Positions 24,325-33,277 of a DNA stretch of 46,737 nucleotides are shown here, in pieces (position 1 is the stretch's first letter; every line of letters starts with the position of its first letter). Source of the stretch: Pseudonocardia bannensis (GTDB taxonomy: Bacteria > Actinomycetota > Actinomycetes > Mycobacteriales > Pseudonocardiaceae). Below the pieces are notes generated by a model. The model saw only the letters and a list, made by a program, of their open reading frames with translations, was not told where the DNA came from and did not search any database. The DNA lies in NCBI RefSeq assembly GCF_012911875.1, contig NZ_JAAXKZ010000035.1, positions 1 to 46,737 on the forward strand, given 5' to 3'. A program made the position numbers and the translations under genes.

Positions 24325-24368
24325 GAGCCACGGAGGAGCCTCGGGAGAGCCTCGGGAGAGCCACGGAG
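24325..24368 (+). repeat. Four tandem 11-bp units before DUF2252 gene
   Basis: Units read GAGCCACGGAG, GAGCCTCGGGA, GAGCCTCGGGA, GAGCCACGGAG. The outer pair and inner pair are each identical. The array sits in the divergent CLC/DUF2252 intergenic region and its last unit supplies the GGAGG ribosome site of the DUF2252 gene. Confidence 0.8.
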
Positions 24369-24378
24369 GTGCCCTGGG

Positions 24379-25821
24379 ATGACCGAGCAGGCGACCACCC
24401 GCCGGCGGACTCGGAAGATCGAGGTCCGGCCGCACCTGACCCCGCAGGAGCGCGCCGCACTGGGCCGGCGCGCGCGATCGACGGTGCCCCGCAGCAGCCA
24501 CGCGGTGTACGACCCGGGACCGTCCCGGCCCGACCCGGTGGCGTTGTTGGAGAGCCAATCGGCAGCCCGGGTGCCGGAGCTGGTCCCGATCCGTTACGGC
24601 CGGATGGCGGTCTCTCCGTTCACCTTCTACCGGGGCGCCGCGTTGGTGATGGCGAGCGACCTGTCGGGCACCCCGCTCTCGGGTCTCGTCGTCCAGCTCT
24701 GCGGGGACGCGCACCTGTCCAACTTCGGCGCGTTCGGCTCCCCGGAGCGGCGGCTGCTGTTCGACCTCAACGACTTCGACGAGACCCTCCCCGGGCCGTG
24801 GGAGTGGGATGTCAAGCGCCTCGCCGCGAGCATCGAGATCGCCGGCCGGGACAACGGCCTCGCCACCAAGGAACGCCGTACCGTCGTCCAGGCCTGCGTT
24901 GCGTCCTACCGGCGCGCGATGCGCGACTTCGCCGGCCGGCGCCACCTCGACGTCTGGTACGCCCGGGCGGACTTGGCGCAGCTGCAGGCGCAGCTGGGCA
25001 GCCGGCTGCGGCCCCGCGGGCGGCGGCGGTTGTCGCAGGAGATGGCGAAGGCCCGGACCCGCGACAACGTGCAGGCCATGGCCAAGCTCACCGCGGAGGC
25101 CGACGGCGGGCCCCGGATCATCGCCGACCCGCCGCTCATCGTCCCGGTCACCGACCTGTTCCCCGGAGAGGCGGAGCGCAGTCGGCTGGAGAGCCAGATC
25201 TACGGGCTGCTGGACGGCTACCGGCGCTCGCTGCAGCACGACCGGCGGGCGCTCGTCGAGCAGTACCGTCCGGTGGACCTGGCACGCAAGGTGGTCGGCG
25301 TGGGCAGTGTCGGCACCCGGTGCTGGATCGTGCTGATGCTCGGCCGCGACGAGCAGGACCCGCTGTTCCTGCAGGTCAAGGAGGCCGTGCCCGCCGTGCT
25401 CGAGGGATTCCTGGGGGCGGGCGGGTTCGACAACGCCGGGCACCGGGTCGTCACCGGGCAGCGGCTGATGCAGGCCGCGAGCGACATCTTCCTGGGTTGG
25501 CAGCGCATCGACGGGCCCGACGGGAAGACCCGCGACTACTACGTCCGCCAACTGCGGGACTGGAAGCTGTCGGTGGAGATCGGTGAGATGCTCCCGGCCG
25601 GCCTGCGCACCTACGGCGAACTGTGCGGCTGGACGCTGGCCCGGGCGCACGCGCGGACCGGTGACCGCATCGCCATCGCCGCCTACCTCGGTAGCGGGGA
25701 CGCGTTCGACCGGGCCGTCGCGACCTTCTCGCAGGCCTACGCCGACCAGAACGACCGCGACCACGGTCGGTTCGTCGATGCGATCAAGGACGGCCGGATC
25801 ACCGCGCAGAGCGACCTGTAG
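24379..25821 (+). CDS. DUF2252 family protein
   Basis: This 480-residue soluble protein belongs to DUF2252, which has a protein-kinase-like fold. Key motifs are LCGDAHLSNFGAFGSP, the strongly conserved FDLNDFDETLPGPWEWDVKR and, later, RKVVGVGSVGTRCW and LQVKEA. The C-terminal YGELCGWTLARAHARTGD is also typical. The D-H-N in GDAHLSN and D in NDFDE would correspond to catalytic and metal-binding residues of aminoglycoside-kinase-like enzymes, so a kinase role is possible but unproven. The ATG at 24379 has GGAGG ten nt upstream, inside an 11-bp tandem repeat. Divergent from the CLC gene. Confidence 0.9.
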   Translation: MTEQATTRRRTRKIEVRPHLTPQERAALGRRARSTVPRSSHAVYDPGPSRPDPVALLESQSAARVPELVPIRYGRMAVSPFTFYRGAALVMASDLSGTPLSGLVVQLCGDAHLSNFGAFGSPERRLLFDLNDFDETLPGPWEWDVKRLAASIEIAGRDNGLATKERRTVVQACVASYRRAMRDFAGRRHLDVWYARADLAQLQAQLGSRLRPRGRRRLSQEMAKARTRDNVQAMAKLTAEADGGPRIIADPPLIVPVTDLFPGEAERSRLESQIYGLLDGYRRSLQHDRRALVEQYRPVDLARKVVGVGSVGTRCWIVLMLGRDEQDPLFLQVKEAVPAVLEGFLGAGGFDNAGHRVVTGQRLMQAASDIFLGWQRIDGPDGKTRDYYVRQLRDWKLSVEIGEMLPAGLRTYGELCGWTLARAHARTGDRIAIAAYLGSGDAFDRAVATFSQAYADQNDRDHGRFVDAIKDGRITAQSDL

Positions 25822-25826
25822 TCCGA

Positions 25827-25843
25827 TCCCGGCGCTGCCGGGA
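25827..25843 (+). terminator. Hairpin terminator after DUF2252 gene
   Basis: TCCCGGC and GCCGGGA form a perfect 7-bp stem with a GCT loop, six nt after the DUF2252 stop. No U-tract follows, as is usual in this kind of genome. It probably separates the two plus-strand genes. Confidence 0.5.
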
Positions 25844-25904
25844 CCACCCGGACCGCCCGTCGTGGGTGAGGCCCGACGGCACCGGTGCGAATACCGTCCG
25901 CCGG

Positions 25905-27092
25905 ATGGCCACCATGACCACGCCGGGCCCCGCCACCGTCGGTGACACGGTACCGGTCGTCCCCCTGTCCCCCCTACCACGTGGGCTGGTCATCCTGCTG
26001 GGCGCGGCCGCCGCTGTGGTGGTCGTCGGCGGCATGAAGGCCACGGCCTGGTTGATCGGACCGGTGTTCCTGGCGTTGGTCATCGTCATCGCGGTCAGTC
26101 CGCTCCAGGCGTGGGCGCGACGTCACGGCTGGCCGGGGTGGCTGTCGACCCTGACCTTGGTCGTCGCGGTCTACGCCGTGATCCTGGCGCTGGTGCTCGT
26201 CGTCGTGATCTCGGTCGCCCAGCTGGCCACCCTGTTGCCGACCTACGCGGACCAGGCGGAGGCGCTGCTCAGAGGCGTCACCGCCCAGCTGCAGAAGCTG
26301 GGTGTCGATCCGGCGCACGCGCGGGCGACGGCGGGCTCGGCCGACCTCAACCGGCTGGCCGGGATCGTCGGGTCGCTGCTCTCGAGCGTGTCGGGTGTGC
26401 TGACCAGCGTGGTGTTCCTGCTGGCGCTGCTGCTGTTCCTCAGCGTGGAGACCAGCGGGATGCCGGCCCGGCTCGCCGCGATCGCCCGCGACCGGGCGCC
26501 GGTCGCCGCCGCCCTCGTGGACTTCGCCCGCGGCACCCGCAGCTACTTCGTGGTCAGCACGGTCTTCGGCCTGATCGTCGCGGTGCTCGACACCGTCGCG
26601 CTGGCACTGCTGGGAGTCCCGCTGCCGGTGCTGTGGGGCCTGCTGGCGTTCATCACCAACTACATCCCCAACGTCGGGTTCGTCATCGGTGTCATCCCGC
26701 CCGCGCTGCTCGCGTTGCTCTCCGGCGGCTGGCAGCTCATGGTGTGGGTGATCGTGGTCTACTGCGTGCTGAACTTCGTGGTGCAGTCATTGATCCAGCC
26801 CCGGTTCGTCGGCGACTCGGTCGGCCTGTCGACCACGATGACCTTCGTCGCGCTCGTGTTCTGGGCCTGGGTGCTCGGCGGGCTCGGCGCCCTGCTCGCC
26901 ATCCCGATGACCCTGCTGGTCAAGGCGGTGCTGGTGGACACCGACCCGCAGGCGGCGTGGGTTGATGCGCTGGTGCGCGCCCCGCGCCGGGCTCAGGCGA
27001 CGGAGCCTCCGACACCGGCCGGCGACGAGGAACCGGCACCGGTGGCGCCGGCCGCGCCGCCCCTCGCCGGTGCCGAGGCGACCGAGCGGTGA
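25905..27092 (+). CDS. AI-2E family transporter
   Basis: This 395-residue polytopic membrane protein has the AI-2E/PerM arrangement: hydrophobic segments at about 23-45, 48-65 and 79-100, an intervening soluble region with LLPTYADQAEALLRGV, then the family motifs FITNYIPNVGFVIGVIPPAL and LIQPRFVGDSVGLSTTMTF. Substrates in the family range from autoinducer-2 to sodium/proton exchange, so the transported species is unknown. The C-terminal 40 residues are Pro/Ala/Glu-rich. The start at the ATG MATMTTPG is chosen over an upstream Met because the extension lacks family features. Convergent with the LuxR-type gene. Confidence 0.88.
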   Translation: MATMTTPGPATVGDTVPVVPLSPLPRGLVILLGAAAAVVVVGGMKATAWLIGPVFLALVIVIAVSPLQAWARRHGWPGWLSTLTLVVAVYAVILALVLVVVISVAQLATLLPTYADQAEALLRGVTAQLQKLGVDPAHARATAGSADLNRLAGIVGSLLSSVSGVLTSVVFLLALLLFLSVETSGMPARLAAIARDRAPVAAALVDFARGTRSYFVVSTVFGLIVAVLDTVALALLGVPLPVLWGLLAFITNYIPNVGFVIGVIPPALLALLSGGWQLMVWVIVVYCVLNFVVQSLIQPRFVGDSVGLSTTMTFVALVFWAWVLGGLGALLAIPMTLLVKAVLVDTDPQAAWVDALVRAPRRAQATEPPTPAGDEEPAPVAPAAPPLAGAEATER

Positions 27093-27108
27093 CGGACCGG
27101 CCGAGCGG

Positions 27109-29730
27109 TCAGCGCGAGACGAGCGGCAGCAGCCGTTGTTCGTAGGCGGCCACCACGGCACTGCGCCGGCTGCTCACCCCGAGCTTGGCGTAGATGGCCC
27201 GGATGTGCGACTTCACCGTGTTGATCGAGATGGCGAGGTCGGCGGCGATCTCGTCGAGCGAGAGCAGGGAGGGCAGCAGCGACAGCACCGTCAGCTCGCG
27301 GTCGCTGAGCACCGTCCCCGGCCGGTCCGGTGCCGGCCACGGCGCGGCGATCGCCCGGGCGGCGAACGGCTCCAGGGTCCCGAAGCTGCCGAGCGCGTGC
27401 ACGAGCAGCTCGCGCACCTCGGGCCCGGCGAGGGCGAACGGGCGCAGTGCGTCGATCGGCTCGGCCTGGTCGAGCGCGGCGTGCAGGGCCCGTCGGGCGG
27501 CCGGGCGGTCACCGGCGAGGGCGGCCAGCCGGCTCTCCAGCACCAGCGCCTCGACGACCGTGTGCGGCAGCAGCGGTTCCATCGCGCCGGTGAGCAGCGG
27601 GCCCATCCGTTCCCGGGCTGCACCGTGGTTCCCGGCCGCGGCCTCGACCCACGCTCGCATGAGCAGCATCTCGCCGGGGATCCCGAGCCGCTCGCTCACC
27701 CAGCTCAGGACGGTCGACGCGGCCGCGGCGTGACCCAGCAGCAACGCGGCGCGATGCTCGAGCAGCGCCGCGGCGGCGGCCTGCTCGGGAGCGACGTACA
27801 CGACGCCGAGATCGAGCCGGGCCTGCTGCATCTCGCGGAGCCCGGCGGCCTGCTCACCGAGATCGAACAGGGCGGCGCCCCGGAGCACGCCGACGGCATG
27901 GCCCAGCGCGGGTCCGGCGGGCCCGTCCGGTCCCGCTGCCTGCGCGGAGTGGCGGAGGGCCAGGGCGGGTTCGGCCCGGTACAGCGCCGCGTCACCGAGC
28001 ATGAGGTGGGCGGCCCGCGACCAGACCGAGTCCTGCCAGCCGTGCGCGCCCGCGATGACGGCCGCCTTCTCGCCGGCCGCGGCCATCGCCCGGTAGTCGC
28101 CGTCCAGCCCGGCGACGGCGCCGATCTGGGCCTGGCACTGCAGCTCCAGGTAACCGAAACCGCGCGAACGGGCCAGCTCGAGGGCCGCAGCGAGCTCGGC
28201 CCGCACGTCGGTGCGGCCGCCGACCGACAGCAGGCAGGCCGAGGCCCGGGTCAGGTGGGCCAGGGCCGCGACGGCGGGATCGGTGGCCGAGACGCCGTCG
28301 AGCTCCTGGGCCGCATCCTTCGCCCGGCTCAACTCACCGGAGGAGACCGCGACATCGAAGTCGGCGACGATCCGCAGCACGACCAGCTCCGCGGGACCGT
28401 CGTCGGGCCAGCGGGCATCGGCGACGAGGAGGTCGTGGTGCGCTGCGGTCAGCTCGCCGGCCTCGAGGTGGACCAGCGCGGAGGTCAGGGCCGCCCACGG
28501 GTCCTGGTCGGATGATGTGTCCGCGAGCCGGTCGAGCGCGCGCCGCAGCGGCCGGTGGTCACCCGACAGCAGCAGCGGTACGCCGAACCGGTGCAGCATC
28601 TCCCGCAGGCGGGCGGCGCCACCGCCCCGGGCGGCGTGCTCGAGGGCCCGCACCGGCTGTTCGCGGTCGGCCCACCAGTCGGCGGCCCGCCCGTCCAGGT
28701 CGGCCACGAGGGTGGGGCGTTGCCGGTCCATGTACGCCCGCAGGTACGACCGCAGCAGGGTCCGGGTGCGGTAGACGTCGGAGCGGGGTGGAGGGCCCCG
28801 GACGACGAGCGAGGTCGACCGGGCGAGCGCGTCCAGCAGTTCGCCCGCGTCGTCGCGCCCGGTCAGCTCGGCCGCCAGTTCCGGGGAGAGCCCGTCACAG
28901 ACGCTGGTGACGCTCAGCAGGTGCTGCTCGTCGGGCGTGAGGTGGGACAGCACCTCGCCCACCAGGTAGTCGGCCAGCGGCCGATCGTCGGCGGCGAAGG
29001 TGGAGACGAAGGAGGCGGTGTCAGCGGCCTGCTGCATCGACAGCGCCGCCAGCCGGAGCCCGGCCGCCCAGCCGTCGCACAGCGCGTTCAGCGTGTCGAT
29101 CTGTTCGGGACGAGCGGCCACGCCGGCCGCCGTGAGCAGCGCGGCGGTCTCGGCCCACGAGAAGCGCAGGTCGTCGGCCCGCAGCTCGGACAACCGGCCC
29201 TCCAGGTGGAGCTTGGGCAGCGCGAGCGGTGGGTCGCGCCGGCCGGCCATCACGATGTGCAGGTTCGCCGGCCGGTGGCGCAGCAGGGTGCGCAGCCCGC
29301 GCAGCGCCCGCGCCTCGACGATCTCGTCGACGTCGTCCAGCACCAGGCGCAGCTCCATCGCGGCCGCCCCGACCGCCTCGACGATGTCCCCCATGAACTC
29401 GGGACGGTCCCCAGGCCGCCCGGACGCGTCCTCGTACAGCGGGCTGTCGGCGGGCACGCCCGGGCAGCCGGCCAGCGCGGCCAGCAGACCGGACCGGAGC
29501 CGGGTCGGATCGTTGTCGTCCTCGTCGAGGCAGAGCCATCGGGTGTACCGGCTGTCGGATGCCAGCGTCCACTCCGCCAGCGCGGTCGTCTTCCCGAACC
29601 CGGCGGGGGCGCTGAGCAGCATCACGTCGGCCCGGTCCGCCCGGTCGAGCAGGGAGAGCACCCGGGGCCGGCTCACGAAGCCGGTCGGCAGCGGTGGCAC
29701 CGCCGTCTTCGACGGCGACATGTGCGGCAT
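27109..29730 (-). CDS. Large LuxR-family (MalT-like) transcriptional regulator
   Basis: This 873-residue regulator has a STAND-type ATPase at the N-terminus with Walker A APAGFGKTT (residues 41-49) and Walker B LVLDDVDE, a long helical-repeat middle (about 350-790) and a C-terminal LuxR HTH (SDRELTVLSLLPSLLSLDEI, then ISINTVKSHIRAIYAKLGVS). It resembles MalT and the actinobacterial LAL regulators that need ATP and an inducer to activate transcription. The ATG at 29730 sits 11 nt after GCGGAGG; a GTG at 29742 is too close to that element. The MFS exporter lies just upstream on the same strand, so it may control or be controlled with that exporter. Confidence 0.9.
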   Translation of the reverse strand: MPHMSPSKTAVPPLPTGFVSRPRVLSLLDRADRADVMLLSAPAGFGKTTALAEWTLASDSRYTRWLCLDEDDNDPTRLRSGLLAALAGCPGVPADSPLYEDASGRPGDRPEFMGDIVEAVGAAAMELRLVLDDVDEIVEARALRGLRTLLRHRPANLHIVMAGRRDPPLALPKLHLEGRLSELRADDLRFSWAETAALLTAAGVAARPEQIDTLNALCDGWAAGLRLAALSMQQAADTASFVSTFAADDRPLADYLVGEVLSHLTPDEQHLLSVTSVCDGLSPELAAELTGRDDAGELLDALARSTSLVVRGPPPRSDVYRTRTLLRSYLRAYMDRQRPTLVADLDGRAADWWADREQPVRALEHAARGGGAARLREMLHRFGVPLLLSGDHRPLRRALDRLADTSSDQDPWAALTSALVHLEAGELTAAHHDLLVADARWPDDGPAELVVLRIVADFDVAVSSGELSRAKDAAQELDGVSATDPAVAALAHLTRASACLLSVGGRTDVRAELAAALELARSRGFGYLELQCQAQIGAVAGLDGDYRAMAAAGEKAAVIAGAHGWQDSVWSRAAHLMLGDAALYRAEPALALRHSAQAAGPDGPAGPALGHAVGVLRGAALFDLGEQAAGLREMQQARLDLGVVYVAPEQAAAAALLEHRAALLLGHAAAASTVLSWVSERLGIPGEMLLMRAWVEAAAGNHGAARERMGPLLTGAMEPLLPHTVVEALVLESRLAALAGDRPAARRALHAALDQAEPIDALRPFALAGPEVRELLVHALGSFGTLEPFAARAIAAPWPAPDRPGTVLSDRELTVLSLLPSLLSLDEIAADLAISINTVKSHIRAIYAKLGVSSRRSAVVAAYEQRLLPLVSR

Positions 29731-29814
29731 GCCGACGAACACCTCCGCTCCGGCGCCCTTCCGGCCGTCGAGATCCCCCGGGTCGCCGAAGCTAGCTCCG
29801 GCCCGGCTTCACGA

Positions 29815-31461
29815 TCAGAGACTTTGGTCCTGAACCCGGGCGGGGGTCGTCACCGGGGGCGACGGCGCCGTGCCCACGGGTTCGGGGGCCGGCGGCCGGG
29901 CGCTCGGCAGCCCACGGGTGGCGAGGAAGCTGAGCAGCGCGATCGCCGCCGCCGCGAGCAGCGCGACCTTGAGCCCCTGCAACTGAGCCACGGCGTAGGT
30001 GCCCACCAGCGCGTCGACCTCCGCCGGAGACACCTGTGCCGCGGTCAGGGCTGCCCGCACCTGCTCGGTGGACAGGAAGTTGATGCCCGCGTCGAGCGCG
30101 GTCCCGACCTGCGCCCGGACGGCGTCGGAGATCCGCGGGTCGGCCGCGAGCCCGGCCTGAGCGGCCTTGGTGAGTGCGGTGATGAGGATCGAGCCGATGA
30201 GCGCGGTGCCGAGCGAGGAACCGAAGTTCTGAGCGGTGTACTGCAGGCCGCCGACCTCGCTGCGGTCGGCCTCCCCGACGCTGGACTGGGCGACGTTGCC
30301 GAGCTGCCCGGCGAGCAGGCCCATCCCGATCCCGAGCACGGCCATCGCGAGCCCGAACGACAGGTCGTCGAGTTCCGGGCGCACCGCCGCGGTCAGCCAC
30401 AGCGTCGCGACGAAGAGCACGAGCAGTCCGACCCGGACCACCTGCCGCGGACTCGCGATCCGGCCCAGGGCGGGGGCGCTCATCGACGTCAGCAGCATCG
30501 TGACCGAGACCGGAAGCAGTCGCAGGCCGGTCTCGAAGGCGTTGAGTCCCTGCACCACCTGCAGGTAGAGCGGGATCGTGAAGAACAGGCCGAGCAGGAT
30601 CAGGTTCTGCGAGGTCAGGGTGTACAACGCGGACCGCAGGGGTGGGATGTCGAACAGCTCCCACCGGATCAGCGGGTCGCGGCCCCGGGTCTCCCGATGC
30701 CGTTGCCAGCGGCGGAACAGCGCGAGCACCACGAGCCCCGCCGCGATGACGAACGGTGTCGGCGAGAAGCCGAGCACGGTGATCGGTGGGTTGCGCGGCT
30801 GCAGCCAGCCCCACGTCGAGCTCTGCAGCACACCGAGCACGACGAGTGCGAGGCCGACGACCGACAGGGCGGCCCCGACGACGTCGAAGCCGCGGTGCGG
30901 GGCGGTCGCGGGCACCTCCTTGATCCAGCCGAGCACCGCGAGGATCGCGACCACGACCACCACCTCGCCGGCGAAGACCAGCCGCCAGGTCAGGTAGGTC
31001 GTCACCCAGCCGCCGAGCAACGGGCCGACGGCGATCCCCGCCCCGGCCAGCCCGCCGATCACCCCGTAGGCGACGGCCCGGTCGCGGCCGGTGTAGTTCC
31101 CGCCGACGAGCGCGGCCAGCGCCGGCAGCACCAGCGCCCCGCCGAGCCCCTCGATGATGGACCAGCCGAGGACCAGCACGCCCAGCGTCGGGGCGATCGC
31201 GGTCAGCGCCGAGCCCACCCCGTAGACCACGAGCCCGACACCGAAGGCGCGGCGCCGCCCGAGCAGGTCGCCCACCTTCCCGCCGGTGATCAGGAACGCG
31301 GCCATGACCAGCGTGTAGACGGTGATGACGCCCTGGATCGCGGTGACGGTGGTGTCGAAGTCCGCGACCAGCTGACTGATCGAGACGTTCATGACCGACG
31401 TGTCGAGCACGACGAGGAACTGCGCGGCGCCGAGGGCGATCAGCGGCTTCCACCGGTTCAT
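29815..31461 (-). CDS. MFS drug-efflux transporter, DHA2 (EmrB/QacA) family
   Basis: This 548-residue protein has the 14-helix DHA2 layout. It opens with WKPLIALGAAQFLVVLDTSV, where the LDTSVMNVS motif is typical of DHA2 proton/drug antiporters. Motif A reads GGKVGDLLGRRRAFG and motif C appears as GPLLGGWVT. An extracellular-loop-like insertion lies at about 425-490. It should export drugs or toxic organics using proton force. The ATG at 31461 has GGGAGG six nt upstream; the longer in-frame upstream sequence covers inverted repeats and is not expected to be translated. The large LuxR-type gene follows on the same strand. Confidence 0.92.
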   Translation of the reverse strand: MNRWKPLIALGAAQFLVVLDTSVMNVSISQLVADFDTTVTAIQGVITVYTLVMAAFLITGGKVGDLLGRRRAFGVGLVVYGVGSALTAIAPTLGVLVLGWSIIEGLGGALVLPALAALVGGNYTGRDRAVAYGVIGGLAGAGIAVGPLLGGWVTTYLTWRLVFAGEVVVVVAILAVLGWIKEVPATAPHRGFDVVGAALSVVGLALVVLGVLQSSTWGWLQPRNPPITVLGFSPTPFVIAAGLVVLALFRRWQRHRETRGRDPLIRWELFDIPPLRSALYTLTSQNLILLGLFFTIPLYLQVVQGLNAFETGLRLLPVSVTMLLTSMSAPALGRIASPRQVVRVGLLVLFVATLWLTAAVRPELDDLSFGLAMAVLGIGMGLLAGQLGNVAQSSVGEADRSEVGGLQYTAQNFGSSLGTALIGSILITALTKAAQAGLAADPRISDAVRAQVGTALDAGINFLSTEQVRAALTAAQVSPAEVDALVGTYAVAQLQGLKVALLAAAAIALLSFLATRGLPSARPPAPEPVGTAPSPPVTTPARVQDQSL

Positions 31462-31538
31462 CGGCGACCTCCCGGAGCCCCGCGCGGCGGCGCCGCCCGG
31501 GGTGCCCGGCATCCTTTCGGCGCCCGGGACAGCGTCCA

Positions 31539-31555
31539 TCACCCCACAGGGGTGA
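31539..31555. promoter_or_regulatory. 17-bp palindrome, possible operator
   Basis: TCACCCC-ACA-GGGGTGA is a perfect 7+3+7 palindrome in the divergent region upstream of the MFS exporter. Size and symmetry fit an operator for a dimeric repressor. The binding protein is not identified. Confidence 0.5.
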
Positions 31556-31592
31556 CACGGCCCCGGGTGCTGGTCCCGCGGGGCCGTGTCAC
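31552..31592. promoter_or_regulatory. 13-bp perfect inverted repeat, overlapping the palindrome
   Basis: GTGACACGGCCCC and GGGGCCGTGTCAC flank 15 nt that can themselves pair GGG with CCC. The GTGA of the left arm is shared with the adjacent palindrome. It lies between divergently transcribed genes, so it is more likely regulatory than a terminator, though it would fold strongly in RNA. Confidence 0.55.
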
Positions 31593-31622
31593 GCGCGGCC
31601 GCCGCGGCGGTAGAGCTGGGGG

Positions 31623-31994
31623 ATGACGGTCAGGCTGAACCACTCCGCGTTCGAGCTCGCGCGACGCCGGGTCTCGGCGGGCGCGTACGTCATCGACGGG
31701 CGGGACATGTGGGACGCGCATCGGCCCTTGATCTGCCAGGAGAACGACTTCGTCGCCCTGCACGGCTACGACGAGTACGCGTCGTGGCACCTCGGGATCG
31801 ACGACGAGCACGGCGAGGAGACGAAGGAGCGCTACGAGTTCCCCTACGGCGATTTCGAGCGGGTCCATCGGTGCGGGGTGCTCGCGGCCGAGTCGCGGGC
31901 GGGGCAGCACAGATACCTGGACATCGAGCTGGCGACGGCTCACCTGCACGGGATGCTCGACGCGCTGGGCACCGAGCACCACGCCCACCGGTAG
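31623..31994 (+). CDS. Conserved actinobacterial hypothetical protein
   Basis: This 123-residue soluble protein has no named family that I can assign. It reads LNHSAFELARRRVSAGAYVI, then HGYDEYASWHLGIDDEHGEE, RYEFPYGDFERVHRCGVLAA and a helical end with LATAHLHGMLDAL. The FPYGDFERVHRCGVLAAESRAGQ segment is, from memory, strongly conserved across actinobacteria. Many Asp, Glu and His could bind metal. There is a very strong inverted repeat upstream and the MFS exporter is divergent. Confidence 0.7.
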   Translation: MTVRLNHSAFELARRRVSAGAYVIDGRDMWDAHRPLICQENDFVALHGYDEYASWHLGIDDEHGEETKERYEFPYGDFERVHRCGVLAAESRAGQHRYLDIELATAHLHGMLDALGTEHHAHR

Positions 31995-32096
31995 TTCGTC
32001 CTGCTCAGCGTGCCTCACGCGCGAGGGCCTCGATCTGATGCCGGTGATCCTGGGCCGTGCCGCGGTGGGGCCCCGTCGTCCCGGAGGACCTGCGGA

Positions 32097-32864
32097 TCAC
32101 GCCCGGTGGTGCGCGCGCGCCACCCCCACGAGCGGCCGGTAGTCCTCGGGTAGCTGCACGGTCACGTCGAAGAACTCGTCGCCGACGTCCTGGCGCAGGA
32201 CGGCGAACACCGCAGGGATCTCGCGGGCCGCCTGCTCGACGGACACCCCGGCGCGGTCCGCGACCCGGAACGCGAAGTCCTGCACCGTCATCCGCGGCTC
32301 CGGGTGGGTCTTGCCGCGGTGCAGCGCATCGTGCAGCGCCAGCGGCAGGTAGGCGGCGAGGTCGTCGGCGTCACCGGGCGCGATCCGTTCCGCGAGCGTC
32401 TCCAGCACCGCCCCGGTGATCCGGCGAGCCTCTTCCGTCGTGGTCCCGGCGCGCTCGGCCACCCGGCTCAGGAACGCCTCGAGCGGGTCGAGCACCGACC
32501 GGCCGGTCAGCAGCGGCTCGTAGTCCCCGCCCAGCTGCGCCCGGACATCGGCGAACTCGTCGGGCCCGACCGCCATCCGGGTCACGCTGAACACGGCCGC
32601 GGCGTGCTTCTCCGCGGTCTGCGGATCGGTGCCCTCCCGCTCGGCGACCCGGCGGATGAACTCCTCCGGGGTGAATCCCCGCGGGCCGGTGGTGTGCACG
32701 TAGCCCTGTAGCTCTGGTGGGAGCCGCCCCAGGAGGTCGGCGGCCTCCCCCCTGGACAGGTGCTCGGACAAGGTGGCCAGCGTGGCCTGAACGGCCCGTT
32801 CCGCGGCCGCGCGGTCCAGCTTCGTCATCTGCTGGACGAGCGTCATGAACCGCTCGTAGTCCAT
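32097..32864 (-). CDS. Tandem DUF2267 protein
   Basis: This 255-residue protein contains two DUF2267 repeats, about residues 1-125 and 130-255, each a helical unit with the pattern F..V..R.G....A......V...L..R. Signature pieces are AVQATLATLSEHLSRGEAAD and AVLETLAERIAPGDADDLAA. Function is unknown. The start is one of two adjacent codons (GTG 32867 or ATG 32864) after GGAGGGAGG. It is the last gene of a three-gene minus-strand operon with a PRC-like protein and a single DUF2267 protein. Confidence 0.85.
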   Translation of the reverse strand: MDYERFMTLVQQMTKLDRAAAERAVQATLATLSEHLSRGEAADLLGRLPPELQGYVHTTGPRGFTPEEFIRRVAEREGTDPQTAEKHAAAVFSVTRMAVGPDEFADVRAQLGGDYEPLLTGRSVLDPLEAFLSRVAERAGTTTEEARRITGAVLETLAERIAPGDADDLAAYLPLALHDALHRGKTHPEPRMTVQDFAFRVADRAGVSVEQAAREIPAVFAVLRQDVGDEFFDVTVQLPEDYRPLVGVARAHHRA

Positions 32865-32898
32865 CACCGGTTCCTCCCTCCGGCAGGATCGCCGGTCC

Positions 32899-33270
32899 TC
32901 ATCGGGTCGTGATCCGGTCCCAGACCCGCCGCAACCGGGCCTCCAACGGCCTCTCCGCCGGAACGCTGCCCTCCCTGCCGGACCGTTGCCGCCGCGGTTC
33001 CGGCGGCGGGTGCAGGTCGTCGCGCTCCACCGCGAGCAGCACGCCCCGCTCGTGGAGCTCGGCCACCTGGTCGGCGTGGGCGTAGAGGTGCCGGCCGGGC
33101 AGCGGGGTGGTGTGCACGATCAGGCCCAGGAACAGGTCGGCCGGTTCGTCCGCCAGGACCTGGTCCACGACGCCGATGCACTCCGCGTGCCGGTCGTACA
33201 CCGCGGTCCCCTCGGCGAGGACGAGGTAGGCGATGGGCCGACCCAGGTCGGGGTCGGTGCCGGCACCCAT
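32899..33270 (-). CDS. PRC-barrel-like small protein
   Basis: This 123-residue protein has an N-terminal beta-rich part (IAYLVLAEGTAVYDRHAECI, then GVVDQVLADEPADLFLGLIV) with the look of a PRC-barrel, a fold used in RNA processing and photosynthetic proteins. The C-terminal part is basic and Pro-rich. It sits 7 bp after the single-DUF2267 gene and about 35 bp before the double-DUF2267 gene, so the three are probably one transcript. Function is unknown; PRC assignment is by pattern only. Confidence 0.6.
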   Translation of the reverse strand: MGAGTDPDLGRPIAYLVLAEGTAVYDRHAECIGVVDQVLADEPADLFLGLIVHTTPLPGRHLYAHADQVAELHERGVLLAVERDDLHPPPEPRRQRSGREGSVPAERPLEARLRRVWDRITTR

Positions 33271-33277
33271 CCCCGGG

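Noticed and set aside
24205..25980. In-frame N-terminal extension of the CLC protein to over 1000 residues
   Set aside because: The extension is antisense to DUF2252; the CLC start at 24204 has a perfect ribosome site.
28555..31626. A 1023-codon plus-strand open frame
   Set aside because: It is antisense to the LuxR-type regulator and MFS exporter, both of which have clear motifs and ribosome sites.
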